This document shows, piece by piece, positions 23,568-32,071 of a DNA stretch of 64,000 bases. The position numbers and the translations under genes are program-made. Source of the DNA: Saccharibacillus sp. JS10 (lineage in GTDB: Bacteria; Bacillota; Bacilli; Paenibacillales; Paenibacillaceae). The notes beneath the pieces are model-generated. The model was given only the letters and a program-made list of their open reading frames with translations. It was not told the DNA's origin and did no database searches. Where the stretch lies: assembly GCF_024436065.1 (NCBI RefSeq), contig NZ_JANFNS010000002.1:496001-560000 (forward strand), in the 5' to 3' direction. Positions within the stretch are counted from its first letter, which is position 1. The number at the start of each line of letters is the position of its first letter.

Positions 23568-24521
23568 ATGAAGAAATGGTACCAAAAGATCCGGCGCTCA
23601 GATAACGAGCGGGGCAGCATTGTGCTTGAAGCGTCGCTGGTGCTGCCTATTTTTTTGTTCCTGTTTGTTTTTTTGGCTTATATCGTACAGATGACGGCGT
23701 ACTCAACGGTGCTACAATCTACAGCTTCGGAAGCGGCTAAACAAGTCTCGGTACACTTATATCCCGTACAGATGGCAGCCGATCATTTGAAAAAAACAGA
23801 GCCGATCGCAAAAGGGCTCCAAGGTTTTTCGAAAATTTCATTTAGTGAATTGGCGGCTACATACGCTTCTGATCTTCCTGAACCGATCGGAGGTTGGGTA
23901 AGCGAAGCCGCTGCAACCGGAGACGTTCCTCTTCAATCGTTAAAAGACGAAGTTTCTTCGGCGGTACTGGATCCAGTGATCAAGCCGATGCTGCAACCTC
24001 TGATTAAAGACGGACCGCTCAAGCTCGATAAGCTTCATGTGATCGGTATTTCGGTTCCGACGACCGGAGAAACCAATCTTCCTTATTTCGGAATGGAACT
24101 GACTTACGAAATGCCGATCCGAGTTCCGTTTACGGGTAAGCCGATCTATATTCGCGCCAAAGCAGAAGAACGGGCATGGATCGGCGATACCGGAGAAACA
24201 GGTGGGGCGTCAGAAACTTCTTCCGATTCAAGCAGCGGCTCTGCCACGATTACTTCTGTACCTAGCCCTGCGTATCCGGGGAGCCGGGCGACGATTACCG
24301 CGAAGGTTGAACCGGGTCAGACGGCAACGATCAAAGTCGTTTACAAAACAGGCAATAGCCGTGCTCGTTACTTGGGACAACAAACGGCAGATGCTTCGGG
24401 GAAACTATCGTGGACATGGTTGGTAGGTGGAAATACGACACCCGGGGAATGGGCGCTTGTAGTCGAGACTGCAAGCGGAGCAACCGCAGAAGCTAGTTTT
24501 GAAGTTCGAACTCGCGATTGA
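23568..24521 (+). CDS. TadE-like pseudopilin with C-terminal Ig-like domain
   Basis: A 317-residue protein. The N-terminus has a second TadE-type segment (RGSIVLEASLVLPIFLFLFV, about 16-36, with the conserved Glu). The middle is predicted extracellular. The last about 90 residues (from SVPSPAYPGSRATITAKVEPGQ) form a beta-sandwich-like domain of the kind found in Firmicute surface proteins (VYKTGNSRA, then WSW-like and TPGEWALVVETASG). A Ser/Gly/Thr-rich linker (about 210-225) joins the parts. The Ig-like tip suggests a surface-exposed or adhesive role. ATG 23568 follows CGGAGGCGG. Confidence 0.75.
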   Translation: MKKWYQKIRRSDNERGSIVLEASLVLPIFLFLFVFLAYIVQMTAYSTVLQSTASEAAKQVSVHLYPVQMAADHLKKTEPIAKGLQGFSKISFSELAATYASDLPEPIGGWVSEAAATGDVPLQSLKDEVSSAVLDPVIKPMLQPLIKDGPLKLDKLHVIGISVPTTGETNLPYFGMELTYEMPIRVPFTGKPIYIRAKAEERAWIGDTGETGGASETSSDSSSGSATITSVPSPAYPGSRATITAKVEPGQTATIKVVYKTGNSRARYLGQQTADASGKLSWTWLVGGNTTPGEWALVVETASGATAEASFEVRTRD

Positions 24522-24558
24522 ATATTTAATAAAACAAAGAAAGAAGCGGGGGAGCAAA

Positions 24559-25074
24559 ATGAATGATCTGATCGCTTATATCGGGTGTGGGTTTTTTCTG
24601 GCAATTGCGTTTATGACCGATATTCGTACACAAAAAATCCCGAATCTGTTAAATCTGGCTTTTGTTTGTAGCGGGCTGATCTATCAAGGGATTGTGCACG
24701 GTTGGGATGGGTTATTATTTGCGGCAAAAGGTGGAGCTATCGGATTTGTGGTGTTATTCGTGTTGTATGTATTAGGAGCGGTAGGAGCTGGGGATGTAAA
24801 GTTATTTGCCGGAATCGGAGCTTGGACAGGAACGCTATTTGCGGCTCAAACGCTGCTGTATTCGATCTTGTTTGCGGGAGCGATCGGTCTGGGTATCTTA
24901 ATTTTCCGCCGCGAAGGCATGGTTCGAATCAAACGGATTTTCAGCAGTATATTCCGTGTTTTGATGCTTCGAAGCTTTGCGCCGCTTGCTTCTGATCGAG
25001 TCAATCATCTGACGTTTCCATTTATGTGGGCGGTATTGCCCGGCGCTTTAGCCGGATACTTTTATATGTACTAA
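24559..25074 (+). CDS. Prepilin peptidase, A24 family (TadV/CpaA type)
   Basis: A 171-residue membrane aspartic protease that cleaves prepilin leaders on the cytosolic side. The two catalytic aspartates are in MTDIRTQKIPN and GAGDVKLFAG (the GxGD motif). Five or six membrane segments are visible. It lacks the N-methyltransferase domain, as usual for TadV/CpaA. ATG 24559 is chosen for GGGGGAG just upstream; the longer reading from 24499 overlaps the preceding gene. Likely substrates are the Flp-like prepilin and the TadE-like proteins of this locus. Confidence 0.92.
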   Translation: MNDLIAYIGCGFFLAIAFMTDIRTQKIPNLLNLAFVCSGLIYQGIVHGWDGLLFAAKGGAIGFVVLFVLYVLGAVGAGDVKLFAGIGAWTGTLFAAQTLLYSILFAGAIGLGILIFRREGMVRIKRIFSSIFRVLMLRSFAPLASDRVNHLTFPFMWAVLPGALAGYFYMY

Positions 25075-25086
25075 GGAGTGTTGGAT

Positions 25087-26844
25087 GTGGAAGAATGGAT
25101 CACCGATTTTATTCAAAGCGATACAACGTATATGGTGCTAAAAAACAAACTAAGCGGCGAAGATTTGAACCGGGTGCAAGTCAAAATGCTGGCTTCTTCT
25201 AATGTGCCGCATGTGCTGGATCTGCATGTCCGCGAAGTGGATAACGAAGCACAGCTTCATTATAATATCGGCGGCAAAAGAATGTTATCGACCTGTATCA
25301 AAACCGAAAAAATCACGTTGGTCGAATATTACGCGTTACTTTTACAGATCGTAACGGCACTTGAATATGGAATGACTTATATGCTAAGCCCTAACGGATT
25401 TTTGCTACAAGAAGATTATATGTTCGTTGACGGCGCTCTATCGGAAGGAACTGTCTATCTAACGTATTTGCCTCTGAATAAGTCGGCGGAACTAGCTCCA
25501 AGTCGAGAGCGAATCGGCGGGCTTGCGGCACGTTGGATGGCGTATATCGACGATCTGCGAGGTAGCGGCGTTCAGCGTATTTTGCAAATGTGCGAACAAT
25601 CTTCTTTTTCGTTACAGGCTTTAAAAAGTCTGTTGATCGGTCTATTAGCAGGAAGTGGTAAGCAACCAACCGGAAATTTAGTCGCAGCAGGAGCTGCGGC
25701 GACGCAAACTTCTTATCCGATCCATGAACAAAGCGGAATCTCTCATCAGTCGGAAAGATTTAATGCGATGCCAAACAATTACGCTGCTGCGCCTAACGGA
25801 GGTGTTGCTTATGCGGAACCGGCTGTTCCTTTTCCGGTACATTCATTGCCAATGTCTACACAGACTCAAGCGCCTTCGGCTGCCACGCAATCCGATCAGC
25901 ATCATGTACGACTTGACGCTGGGAAACTGCAATCGAATTTAGAGCCTTCTTTAAATCAACAAGCGGAACTTTCGAATACTTCAGAAGAAGAATCGAAAAA
26001 AGATAAAAACGGACGCTTAGTCGTGCCGTTAATCAGTATGATGCTGTTGGCTTTATTATGGAAGTTTCTATATTTGGATAGTCCAAGTACGATCAATCTG
26101 CTGATTTGCGTTGTCGCTACGCCAATTATTCTTGTATTCGCCTATTTAGGCTGGGCGCGCAAATTGAAATTCAATAAGCGAAGTGCAGATCGGATCGACG
26201 AGCAAGAAGAAGCGGCTGCATTGTCTATGCCGTGGCAAGAACCTAGAGCGACTTCTACAGGTCAGCGCGTTTTTTATGGGCAACCTGAAGTTGCTTCTGC
26301 TGCTCCGATGCAATCGGAAAATTTTCAAGTTCCTGATTTTCTCAAGCCTGCGTCGTCTCGACAAGCTGAACGTACCGAGTATAGCTCAGGCATGCAACCA
26401 CAGATAGCTTCGCAAGATGCAGTACCTAATTATGCAGCTGATTCTGCCACCGGTGTATTATCTTCACCAGCTTATCAACCGACTGTTGTATTAGGCAGCG
26501 GACAAGACGGATTTACAAATGCAGCAGGTCAAGCGTCGTCTTCTTCGTATCGATTGGAACGTTTGGAAAACGGCTCGCTTCCCAAAAGTATCGTGTTGCC
26601 AACCGGCAGCTTTACGATCGGTCGCTCTGAAGAAGTTGCGCAGCATGTGGAGACAGCAGCAGGGATCTCGCGTGCGCACGTGGAACTCGCATTATCTACC
26701 GCGCACTGCACGATTAAAGACATGGGTTCGCGCAACGGCACCAAACTCAACGACGAAGTTCTAACCCCTTACAAAGCGTATGATCTGAACGAAGGCGATA
26801 CCTTTAAAATTGCCGGGATCTCGTATACGCTTCGTTGCGGATAG
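25087..26844 (+). CDS. DUF6382 and FHA-domain membrane protein
   Basis: A 585-residue protein. The N-terminal about 190 residues match the DUF6382 type (KNKLSGEDLNRVQVKML, YALLLQIVTALEYGMTYML, GTVYLTYLPLNK). A low-complexity linker is followed by two membrane helices (about 312-352). After another Gln/Ala/Ser-rich stretch comes a C-terminal FHA domain (from about 500, with FTIGRSEE, SRAHVEL and MGSRNGTKLND), which would bind phosphothreonine. No Ser/Thr kinase lies in the window. GTG 25087 was chosen because AAGGAG (25073-25078) is 8 bases before it; GTG 25078 and TTG 25081 are too close. It may couple pilus assembly to phosphorylation. Confidence 0.78.
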   Translation: MEEWITDFIQSDTTYMVLKNKLSGEDLNRVQVKMLASSNVPHVLDLHVREVDNEAQLHYNIGGKRMLSTCIKTEKITLVEYYALLLQIVTALEYGMTYMLSPNGFLLQEDYMFVDGALSEGTVYLTYLPLNKSAELAPSRERIGGLAARWMAYIDDLRGSGVQRILQMCEQSSFSLQALKSLLIGLLAGSGKQPTGNLVAAGAAATQTSYPIHEQSGISHQSERFNAMPNNYAAAPNGGVAYAEPAVPFPVHSLPMSTQTQAPSAATQSDQHHVRLDAGKLQSNLEPSLNQQAELSNTSEEESKKDKNGRLVVPLISMMLLALLWKFLYLDSPSTINLLICVVATPIILVFAYLGWARKLKFNKRSADRIDEQEEAAALSMPWQEPRATSTGQRVFYGQPEVASAAPMQSENFQVPDFLKPASSRQAERTEYSSGMQPQIASQDAVPNYAADSATGVLSSPAYQPTVVLGSGQDGFTNAAGQASSSSYRLERLENGSLPKSIVLPTGSFTIGRSEEVAQHVETAAGISRAHVELALSTAHCTIKDMGSRNGTKLNDEVLTPYKAYDLNEGDTFKIAGISYTLRCG

Positions 26845-26884
26845 TTTCTTACACTCTCCAATCGCTATATATTATGGATCAAAC

Positions 26885-26922
26885 GAGTCGAATTCGGCAA
26901 CTTCCGAACCAGGCTCTTTTTT
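26885..26922 (+). terminator. Terminator after the pilus locus
   Basis: GAGTC/GGCTC and TTCGG/CCGAA stems separated by a 3x3 internal loop, followed by T6. Confidence 0.6.
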
Positions 26923-26930
26923 GATTTTCC

Positions 26931-26960
26931 TTGCTTTTTAAAAGGAACAAGGGATATTAT
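26931..26960 (+). promoter_or_regulatory. Promoter of the peptide/ABC exporter cassette
   Basis: TTGCTT (26931-26936), an 18-base spacer and TATTAT (26955-26960). The transcript would start about 25 bases before the peptide start codon. Confidence 0.65.
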
Positions 26961-26990
26961 GTTAAAAAGTAAAAAAGGAGGTAATACATA

Positions 26991-27074
26991 ATGAAAAACA
27001 CTAAAATCACAAGACTGAACTTGTCGGAAGGAATGATCAATAACAAAACTACGAGGATATTTGAAAGGGGCTAA
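26991..27074 (+). CDS. 27-residue peptide, candidate exported signal or RiPP-like precursor
   Basis: A small gene with an ideal ribosome binding site (AAAAAAGGAGGT, 8 bases before ATG 26991) and its own promoter. The peptide has 27 residues, begins MKNTKITRLNLSEG and ends in IFERG. It carries six Lys/Arg and two Glu, no Cys and no hydrophobic core, so it is not a membrane peptide or a lanthipeptide-type precursor. The stop is 9 bases before the start of the fused ABC exporter. A secreted peptide (pheromone-like), a leader peptide controlling the exporter, or a precursor trimmed during export are all possible. No modification enzyme is nearby. Confidence 0.55.
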   Translation: MKNTKITRLNLSEGMINNKTTRIFERG

Positions 27075-27083
27075 TTAAGCTCA

Positions 27084-30000
27084 ATGACCGTATTAAAAAA
27101 CTTTTTCCATTCTTTTAACCAAGTATTAACCCAGAGCGCAGATCAAGCTGCGGTAGATCCCCGTCATCGTGAACAGTTGCAAATGAATGAATACGTGAAT
27201 CAAATGGAACAACAAGATCATGTCAAAAAAGGATTATGGATGAATTTGTTTTTGACGTTGAAAAAAGAGTTTTTCTCTTTTTTTGTACTGAGCTTGCTTG
27301 TTGCGACCGCGATGGCGGTACTTCCGCTGTTTTTGAATGAAGTATTTACGAGCTTGGAAAATCAAGTTTTGGGCGAACGTCTTCTTCAAGCGGCGTTAAG
27401 CCTGACTGTGCTTCTGGTTTTCAAATTAATAGTCGATACGTACTGCCGATGGAAAGAATCGAAACTGATGATTTTAATTCACCAAGTGACGATGCGATTT
27501 GTGTTTAGGCGTATTCAAAATATCGACGTTACCGAATTGCAAAGAAAAAATAAAGATCCGATCAGTTTTTTGACGATGTATGCGTCGCAAATAACCCAAA
27601 TCGTTTATATCGTAGATTTTATAACGACTACTTTGCTGCAAATAGTGTTAATCGTCTTATTGGTTAAAGGATTCGGGTTGCTTAGTTTTGTGGTATTAGG
27701 TTGCCTGATTCTTTCGACTTTTGTTTTACAGCGGTTAATCGTTCTGATCGGCAGAGTCTATTTTCAATATATGACGCTCAACCATGAACGGATTAGCCTG
27801 CTCAAAACGACGATTGAAGAAATCAAAAAGATCAACCGGCAAAAGATCGAACCGCAATTTTCGCTGACTTTGAAAAAAGTCCGGAGTAAGCAAATCGGCG
27901 TTTTGAGAAAAAGAGCGACCTTGCAAACCATCAATCGTGTGCTTGAAGATAATCTTAGCCCGCTATTGTCGCTGCTGCTGGTGGTATTGGCGTTCCAGTC
28001 GAACTTGGGAATTTCGATTTCTGAGATTTTTTCGTTGTTGGTGATTTTAGGAATGATCTTAAGTAGCCTAAGTAATAACTTAGCCAACTACAGAGTCATT
28101 CGGAATACAAAAGAACCGACTCGGGAATTGGAACAAACGATTTTTAATGATACGGTGAAGCCGGATTTCAAAAGCGAAAATTTGGCAAAAGATGCGAAGT
28201 CGGAACTTCTTTTCACAAACGGTAACGAAGAAGAAGCAATTTCTATCCAACCGGGAGACAAAGTCGCGGTATTAGGAAAAAGCGGCGCAGGGAAAACTCG
28301 ATTGTTATTAAAAGTTGCCGGAATCGAGAATTCTGCGTTTAAGTTTCCGTTGGAAATCGCGAATCCTTTTCGATCTTTGTTGGTGGAGAAAAACACGATC
28401 TTATTCGATGCTTCGATCCTCGAAATCATTACGCTTTTTGCTAAAGAAATCGATGCACATTGGTATCACTCAGCTGTTTCTAAAAGTGGCTTGCGCAAAG
28501 ATTTGCTCAAAGAACCGGGTAGCGATCTACGGCTATTGAGCAGCGTCGAACAAAATCTATCCGAAGGGCAATTGCAACGCGTGATGCTGGCGCAAGCGCT
28601 CTATCATGATCCTGAGTTATTGTTGCTGGATAATATCTTTAGCTCGTTTGATGCCGAACTTGCACATGAAGTCGCGTCTCGACTTTTCAAAGATGAAAAG
28701 AAATCAGACACGGTTTTGTTCACGACAAGCCGAGCTGATCTTTTGCCGTATGCGGATAATTTTTTGATCATTGACGACGAACAGCTAATCTTGTACACCA
28801 AAGAAGAAGTGCAAAATCAAGATCAGTACGCACGCTTGAGCGCAATTCTAGGACAAGAGTCTATGGATGAATGGTTGGAGGAATTGAGGAAAGCGGAAGT
28901 TGAAAATTCTGGCTTTAAGTATGATTTTTCGAAAGAACTGCCCACTCAAACGCTCCATCAACCGTCTATTTCTTCTATTCCTATAGCAAGCACGTATGAT
29001 CGTACAGAGAACGTCGCATATTCATTAAAAGACTTTTTCAAAAATACGTGTTCGATCTTTACGCCTCTGTATATGATATGGATTTTGGTTTCTTTGGTCG
29101 TCTATTCGGCATCTATTATTGTATTCCCTTATCTGATCCAGCAAGCAGACGGAACTCATCCTAACTTTTTGTGGCTCGGTATCGGAGTAGTGATTGCCGG
29201 GATCGTTGCCAGTATCATCAGGTATTTAGTCACGTACCGAGCTTCGATTGGTGCGATCGAACAATTGCATCAGTCGTTTTTCGATAGGATATTATCCGGT
29301 GAAAACAAGATTAACAAAAACAAAATGATCGGCAGAGTCACGGAAGACTATACCGATCTCGAGATGGAGCAGCCCAACAATCTCGTGTCAATTGCGATGG
29401 CGCTGATCTTATCTCTTGCGTATCTAGCAATATTTTTAGGGAATAACCTGATTTATCTGGTCATTGTAATTCCGATTGGCTTGGCTTTATGGCATACGTA
29501 TTTTACGGTGAAAAAAGTCATCGTTGCCAGTAGCAGGCTGAAAGCGGATGTTCGAGGACCTGTGTTTAACTTTTTCAGTCCAAGTCTATACAATCGAACG
29601 TATCGGAATTCGGACATTTTCAAACAGAAAGTGTACGCTCGTTTTTCGGATTTAGCCGATATTCATTCGTATGGAGCATATTGGAGCAGCCTAGCGAATG
29701 TACGCGTATCTTTTTCGATTAACGGTCTTACGATGATTTTGTTTATCGGTATGATCTGGGGAACGGTGTGGTTTGGACAATATTCGTGGATCGCGTCGAG
29801 CGTCACCTTATATCTGGCGTATAACTTTTCCGGATATTTAACGGCGATAATCAATCAATTGCTAAAGATGGATTCAACCCAGATTCTGTTCCAAAGGCTT
29901 GCCGAATTAAACGGAACTTCAACTTTGCCTGCAACGCAAAAAGTCGCGAAGTCTGATCCAGATTATACAATCGATCGAAAGCAACTTAATGAAGAGAATT

Positions 30001-30602
30001 TGGCTTCGCTCCATCTGGTTGCCAAAAATCTCAGTTATCGCATGGAGGGAGAAGAAGCTTTTCTTTTCGAAAACTTGTCTTTTGAATTGAAAAATGGAGA
30101 CATGATGGCTGTCGTAGGACCTTCCGGTTCAGGTAAATCGACATTGGGCAATCTGATCGCCGGTCGTTTGGAAGCTACCGAAGGGAAATTGATCGCAAAA
30201 GGAGAATCTTCGACAAGCGATAACTTTGACCATGTACTGACTGTAGAAAGCAATCTGCCTAAGCTTGCGATTACCGTTCGTGAATTTGTTGATCCTTGCT
30301 CCAAACATACGGAAGAAGCAATTCGTCTTTTGGCAACCGAGCTTCATTTGCACAAAAATGATTTGCTCAGTATGCCTTTGAATGATTTGAGTGCAGGGGA
30401 ATTGCAAATCGTGAATCTGATGCGCGCTTTTCTGATTTCTCCAAAATGGTTAGTGCTAGATGAAGCGACGAGTTCAGTTGAAGCATCTGTAGAAAGAGCC
30501 ATGATTAAAAAATGGCAACAAGAACGTCCGGAAACGTCGGTCGTGATGATTACACATCGGATCAGAAATTTAGATTTGTTTGAACAAGTGATTTCGATGT
30601 AG
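27084..30602 (+). CDS. Fused double ABC exporter (TMD-NBD-TMD-NBD)
   Basis: A 1172-residue protein with two complete ABC exporter halves in one chain; bacterial exporters are normally two separate half-transporters. TMD1 covers about residues 55-345 and NBD1 about 375-600, with Walker A GKSGAGKT (about 397), signature LSEGQ (about 491) and Walker B ELLLLDN. The catalytic Glu is replaced by Asn, and the H-loop is TTSRAD without His. TMD2 covers about 655-930. NBD2 has Walker A GPSGSGKST (about 1011), signature LSAGE, Walker B VLDEATSS with Glu, and H-loop ITHR. The chain stops soon after the H-loop. No C39 peptidase domain. AAAGGGG lies 13 bases before the ATG inside the peptide gene. Substrate unknown; the upstream peptide is the obvious candidate. 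Confidence 0.85.
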   Translation: MTVLKNFFHSFNQVLTQSADQAAVDPRHREQLQMNEYVNQMEQQDHVKKGLWMNLFLTLKKEFFSFFVLSLLVATAMAVLPLFLNEVFTSLENQVLGERLLQAALSLTVLLVFKLIVDTYCRWKESKLMILIHQVTMRFVFRRIQNIDVTELQRKNKDPISFLTMYASQITQIVYIVDFITTTLLQIVLIVLLVKGFGLLSFVVLGCLILSTFVLQRLIVLIGRVYFQYMTLNHERISLLKTTIEEIKKINRQKIEPQFSLTLKKVRSKQIGVLRKRATLQTINRVLEDNLSPLLSLLLVVLAFQSNLGISISEIFSLLVILGMILSSLSNNLANYRVIRNTKEPTRELEQTIFNDTVKPDFKSENLAKDAKSELLFTNGNEEEAISIQPGDKVAVLGKSGAGKTRLLLKVAGIENSAFKFPLEIANPFRSLLVEKNTILFDASILEIITLFAKEIDAHWYHSAVSKSGLRKDLLKEPGSDLRLLSSVEQNLSEGQLQRVMLAQALYHDPELLLLDNIFSSFDAELAHEVASRLFKDEKKSDTVLFTTSRADLLPYADNFLIIDDEQLILYTKEEVQNQDQYARLSAILGQESMDEWLEELRKAEVENSGFKYDFSKELPTQTLHQPSISSIPIASTYDRTENVAYSLKDFFKNTCSIFTPLYMIWILVSLVVYSASIIVFPYLIQQADGTHPNFLWLGIGVVIAGIVASIIRYLVTYRASIGAIEQLHQSFFDRILSGENKINKNKMIGRVTEDYTDLEMEQPNNLVSIAMALILSLAYLAIFLGNNLIYLVIVIPIGLALWHTYFTVKKVIVASSRLKADVRGPVFNFFSPSLYNRTYRNSDIFKQKVYARFSDLADIHSYGAYWSSLANVRVSFSINGLTMILFIGMIWGTVWFGQYSWIASSVTLYLAYNFSGYLTAIINQLLKMDSTQILFQRLAELNGTSTLPATQKVAKSDPDYTIDRKQLNEENLASLHLVAKNLSYRMEGEEAFLFENLSFELKNGDMMAVVGPSGSGKSTLGNLIAGRLEATEGKLIAKGESSTSDNFDHVLTVESNLPKLAITVREFVDPCSKHTEEAIRLLATELHLHKNDLLSMPLNDLSAGELQIVNLMRAFLISPKWLVLDEATSSVEASVERAMIKKWQQERPETSVVMITHRIRNLDLFEQVISM

Positions 30603-30650
30603 ATTCATCATGCGACGAGCGAAAAGATTTCAAGAGAGTGAGGTCATTCA

Positions 30651-30821
30651 ATGAATAAAATCGTGTTTAACCTAGCCTCATCCTTTTTAATGGGATTGCT
30701 CGCTTTTTATATTTTGACGCAGCAAATCACGGTCGCCGCCATATTCGTTAGCCTAGCCGCAACAGGAATTGTCGCACTCGGATACGTATTGCACGATCGA
30801 CTCAAAAAAAGAAGTCAGTGA
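30651..30821 (+). CDS. Small two-helix membrane protein of the exporter cassette
   Basis: A 56-residue protein starting at ATG 30651. It has two hydrophobic segments (about residues 5-23 and 27-46) joined by a short QQ turn, and a basic tail ending in KKRSQ. By the positive-inside rule both ends would face the cytosol. A GTGAGG ribosome binding site lies 7 bases before the ATG, and the gene starts 48 bases after the exporter, so cotranscription is likely. I do not recognise a family. It could be an exporter accessory subunit or an immunity protein. A terminator follows. Confidence 0.6.
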   Translation: MNKIVFNLASSFLMGLLAFYILTQQITVAAIFVSLAATGIVALGYVLHDRLKKRSQ

Positions 30822-30863
30822 TCTTGTTTTAACTCGCGAACCGCTATACCCATCTTTCCAATA

Positions 30864-30905
30864 AAAAAGAGTCTGCCCGGAAATCTCCGAGGCAGACTCT
30901 TTGCT
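30864..30905. terminator. Bidirectional terminator
   Basis: A long stem AAAGAGTCTGCC/GGCAGACTCTTT with an inner CGG/CCG, between the small membrane protein gene and the convergent epimerase gene. A and T runs flank the two sides. Confidence 0.88.
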
Positions 30906-30909
30906 TTGT

Positions 30910-31815
30910 TCATTTCTTCTCCAAATCCCGCACGGCATCTTCCGCTTCCACATGCTCGAACGTAAATCCGGCTTGTTCTGCCGCTGTCGGAACGACATGC
31001 TGGCCGCCGAGTACCATCAGCGACATTTCGCCGAGTACCGTCTTCATCAGAGGTGCCGGAACCGGGAACCAATGAGGTCTTCCGATGACTTTGGCGATGG
31101 TGCGTCCCAATTGATCTTGCACGACCGCATTCGGAGCGACTCCGTTCACAGCGCCGGAGATATTGGAATGAGTCAAGCAGAATTCGAACAGCGCAGTCAG
31201 ATCATCGATATGAATCCACGACATCCATTGTTTGCCGCTACCGAGTTTACCGCCGCCCATCAGCTTATACGGAAGTTTGAGAACGGGGTATACACCTGCT
31301 TCGCGTCCCAGCACAAGCCCGATACGCACTTTCACTAAACGGATATTCGGGTTTTTCTCGATCGGATCTGCGGCATGTTCCCATTTGATCGATAATTGCG
31401 AAGGAAAATCTTGGCCGCCCGGCGGAGATTGTTCGTCAAATACTTGATGTTCGTCCGTGCCGTAGATGCCGATCGCAGAAGCTTGCACGAATACAGAAGG
31501 TTGATGTTCCAGACGGTCGATCGCTTGAATTAACTTTTGCGTAGCTTCCAGGCGGGAACGTTCCATTTCGGCTTTTGCCTGATCGGTCCATCTTTGCGTA
31601 AGGGAAGAACCCGCTAGATTGACGATTCCGTCGTAGCCGTCCAATAGCTGCGGATTTTGAGTAAGTTCGTCCCACGTAATCACGGCTGGCTCTGAACCCC
31701 GATTTTGCTCCGGTTTTTTACGCGAGATGACGACTACCGAATGACCGGAACGAACCAGTCGTTGCGCCAATTTTTTGCCGATAAATCCTGTACCGCCGCT
31801 GATTGCGATCTTCAT
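30910..31815 (-). CDS. TIGR01777-family NAD(P)-dependent epimerase-like protein
   Basis: A 301-residue extended short-chain dehydrogenase of the TIGR01777 family (YfhF in B. subtilis, related to the SulA-like eukaryotic and cyanobacterial proteins). The N-terminal Rossmann motif GGTGFIG begins at residue 7. Family segments GYDGIVNLAGSSLTQRW, SAIGIYG and WIHIDDLT are present, as is the C-terminal DUF1731-like part (GRPHWFPVPAPLMKTVLGEM). ATG 31815 has CAGGAGG upstream; the longer reading from 31866 is rejected. The substrate is unknown in this family. The 256 bases upstream hold no gene. Confidence 0.9.
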   Translation of the reverse strand: MKIAISGGTGFIGKKLAQRLVRSGHSVVVISRKKPEQNRGSEPAVITWDELTQNPQLLDGYDGIVNLAGSSLTQRWTDQAKAEMERSRLEATQKLIQAIDRLEHQPSVFVQASAIGIYGTDEHQVFDEQSPPGGQDFPSQLSIKWEHAADPIEKNPNIRLVKVRIGLVLGREAGVYPVLKLPYKLMGGGKLGSGKQWMSWIHIDDLTALFEFCLTHSNISGAVNGVAPNAVVQDQLGRTIAKVIGRPHWFPVPAPLMKTVLGEMSLMVLGGQHVVPTAAEQAGFTFEHVEAEDAVRDLEKK

Positions 31816-32018
31816 GATAAACCTCCTGACCCAGCAGCCCGGGATAAATAACTGCCGTTTCCGCAAAATATAATTCTTTTTTTTCTATTAAACGCCGAAC
31901 GTTTTCAAAATACAAATGGGAAGACAATCCAGCGGTTATTTATGACTTCCCACTTCCTCATAGATTTCTTGTCCGCTTCACGTTAAAATGAAACAAGGTT
32001 TGAGCAGTTTACTTGTTT

Positions 32019-32039
32019 GTATATCCAAAAAGGATATAC
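32019..32039 (+). repeat. Perfect inverted repeat upstream of the endonuclease IV gene
   Basis: GTATATCC and GGATATAC separated by AAAAA, 32 bases before the start codon. It could be an operator or a 5' untranslated hairpin; there is no T run. Confidence 0.6.
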
Positions 32040-32071
32040 AGAGTATCTGCCAACAAAGAGGAGGATGAAAC

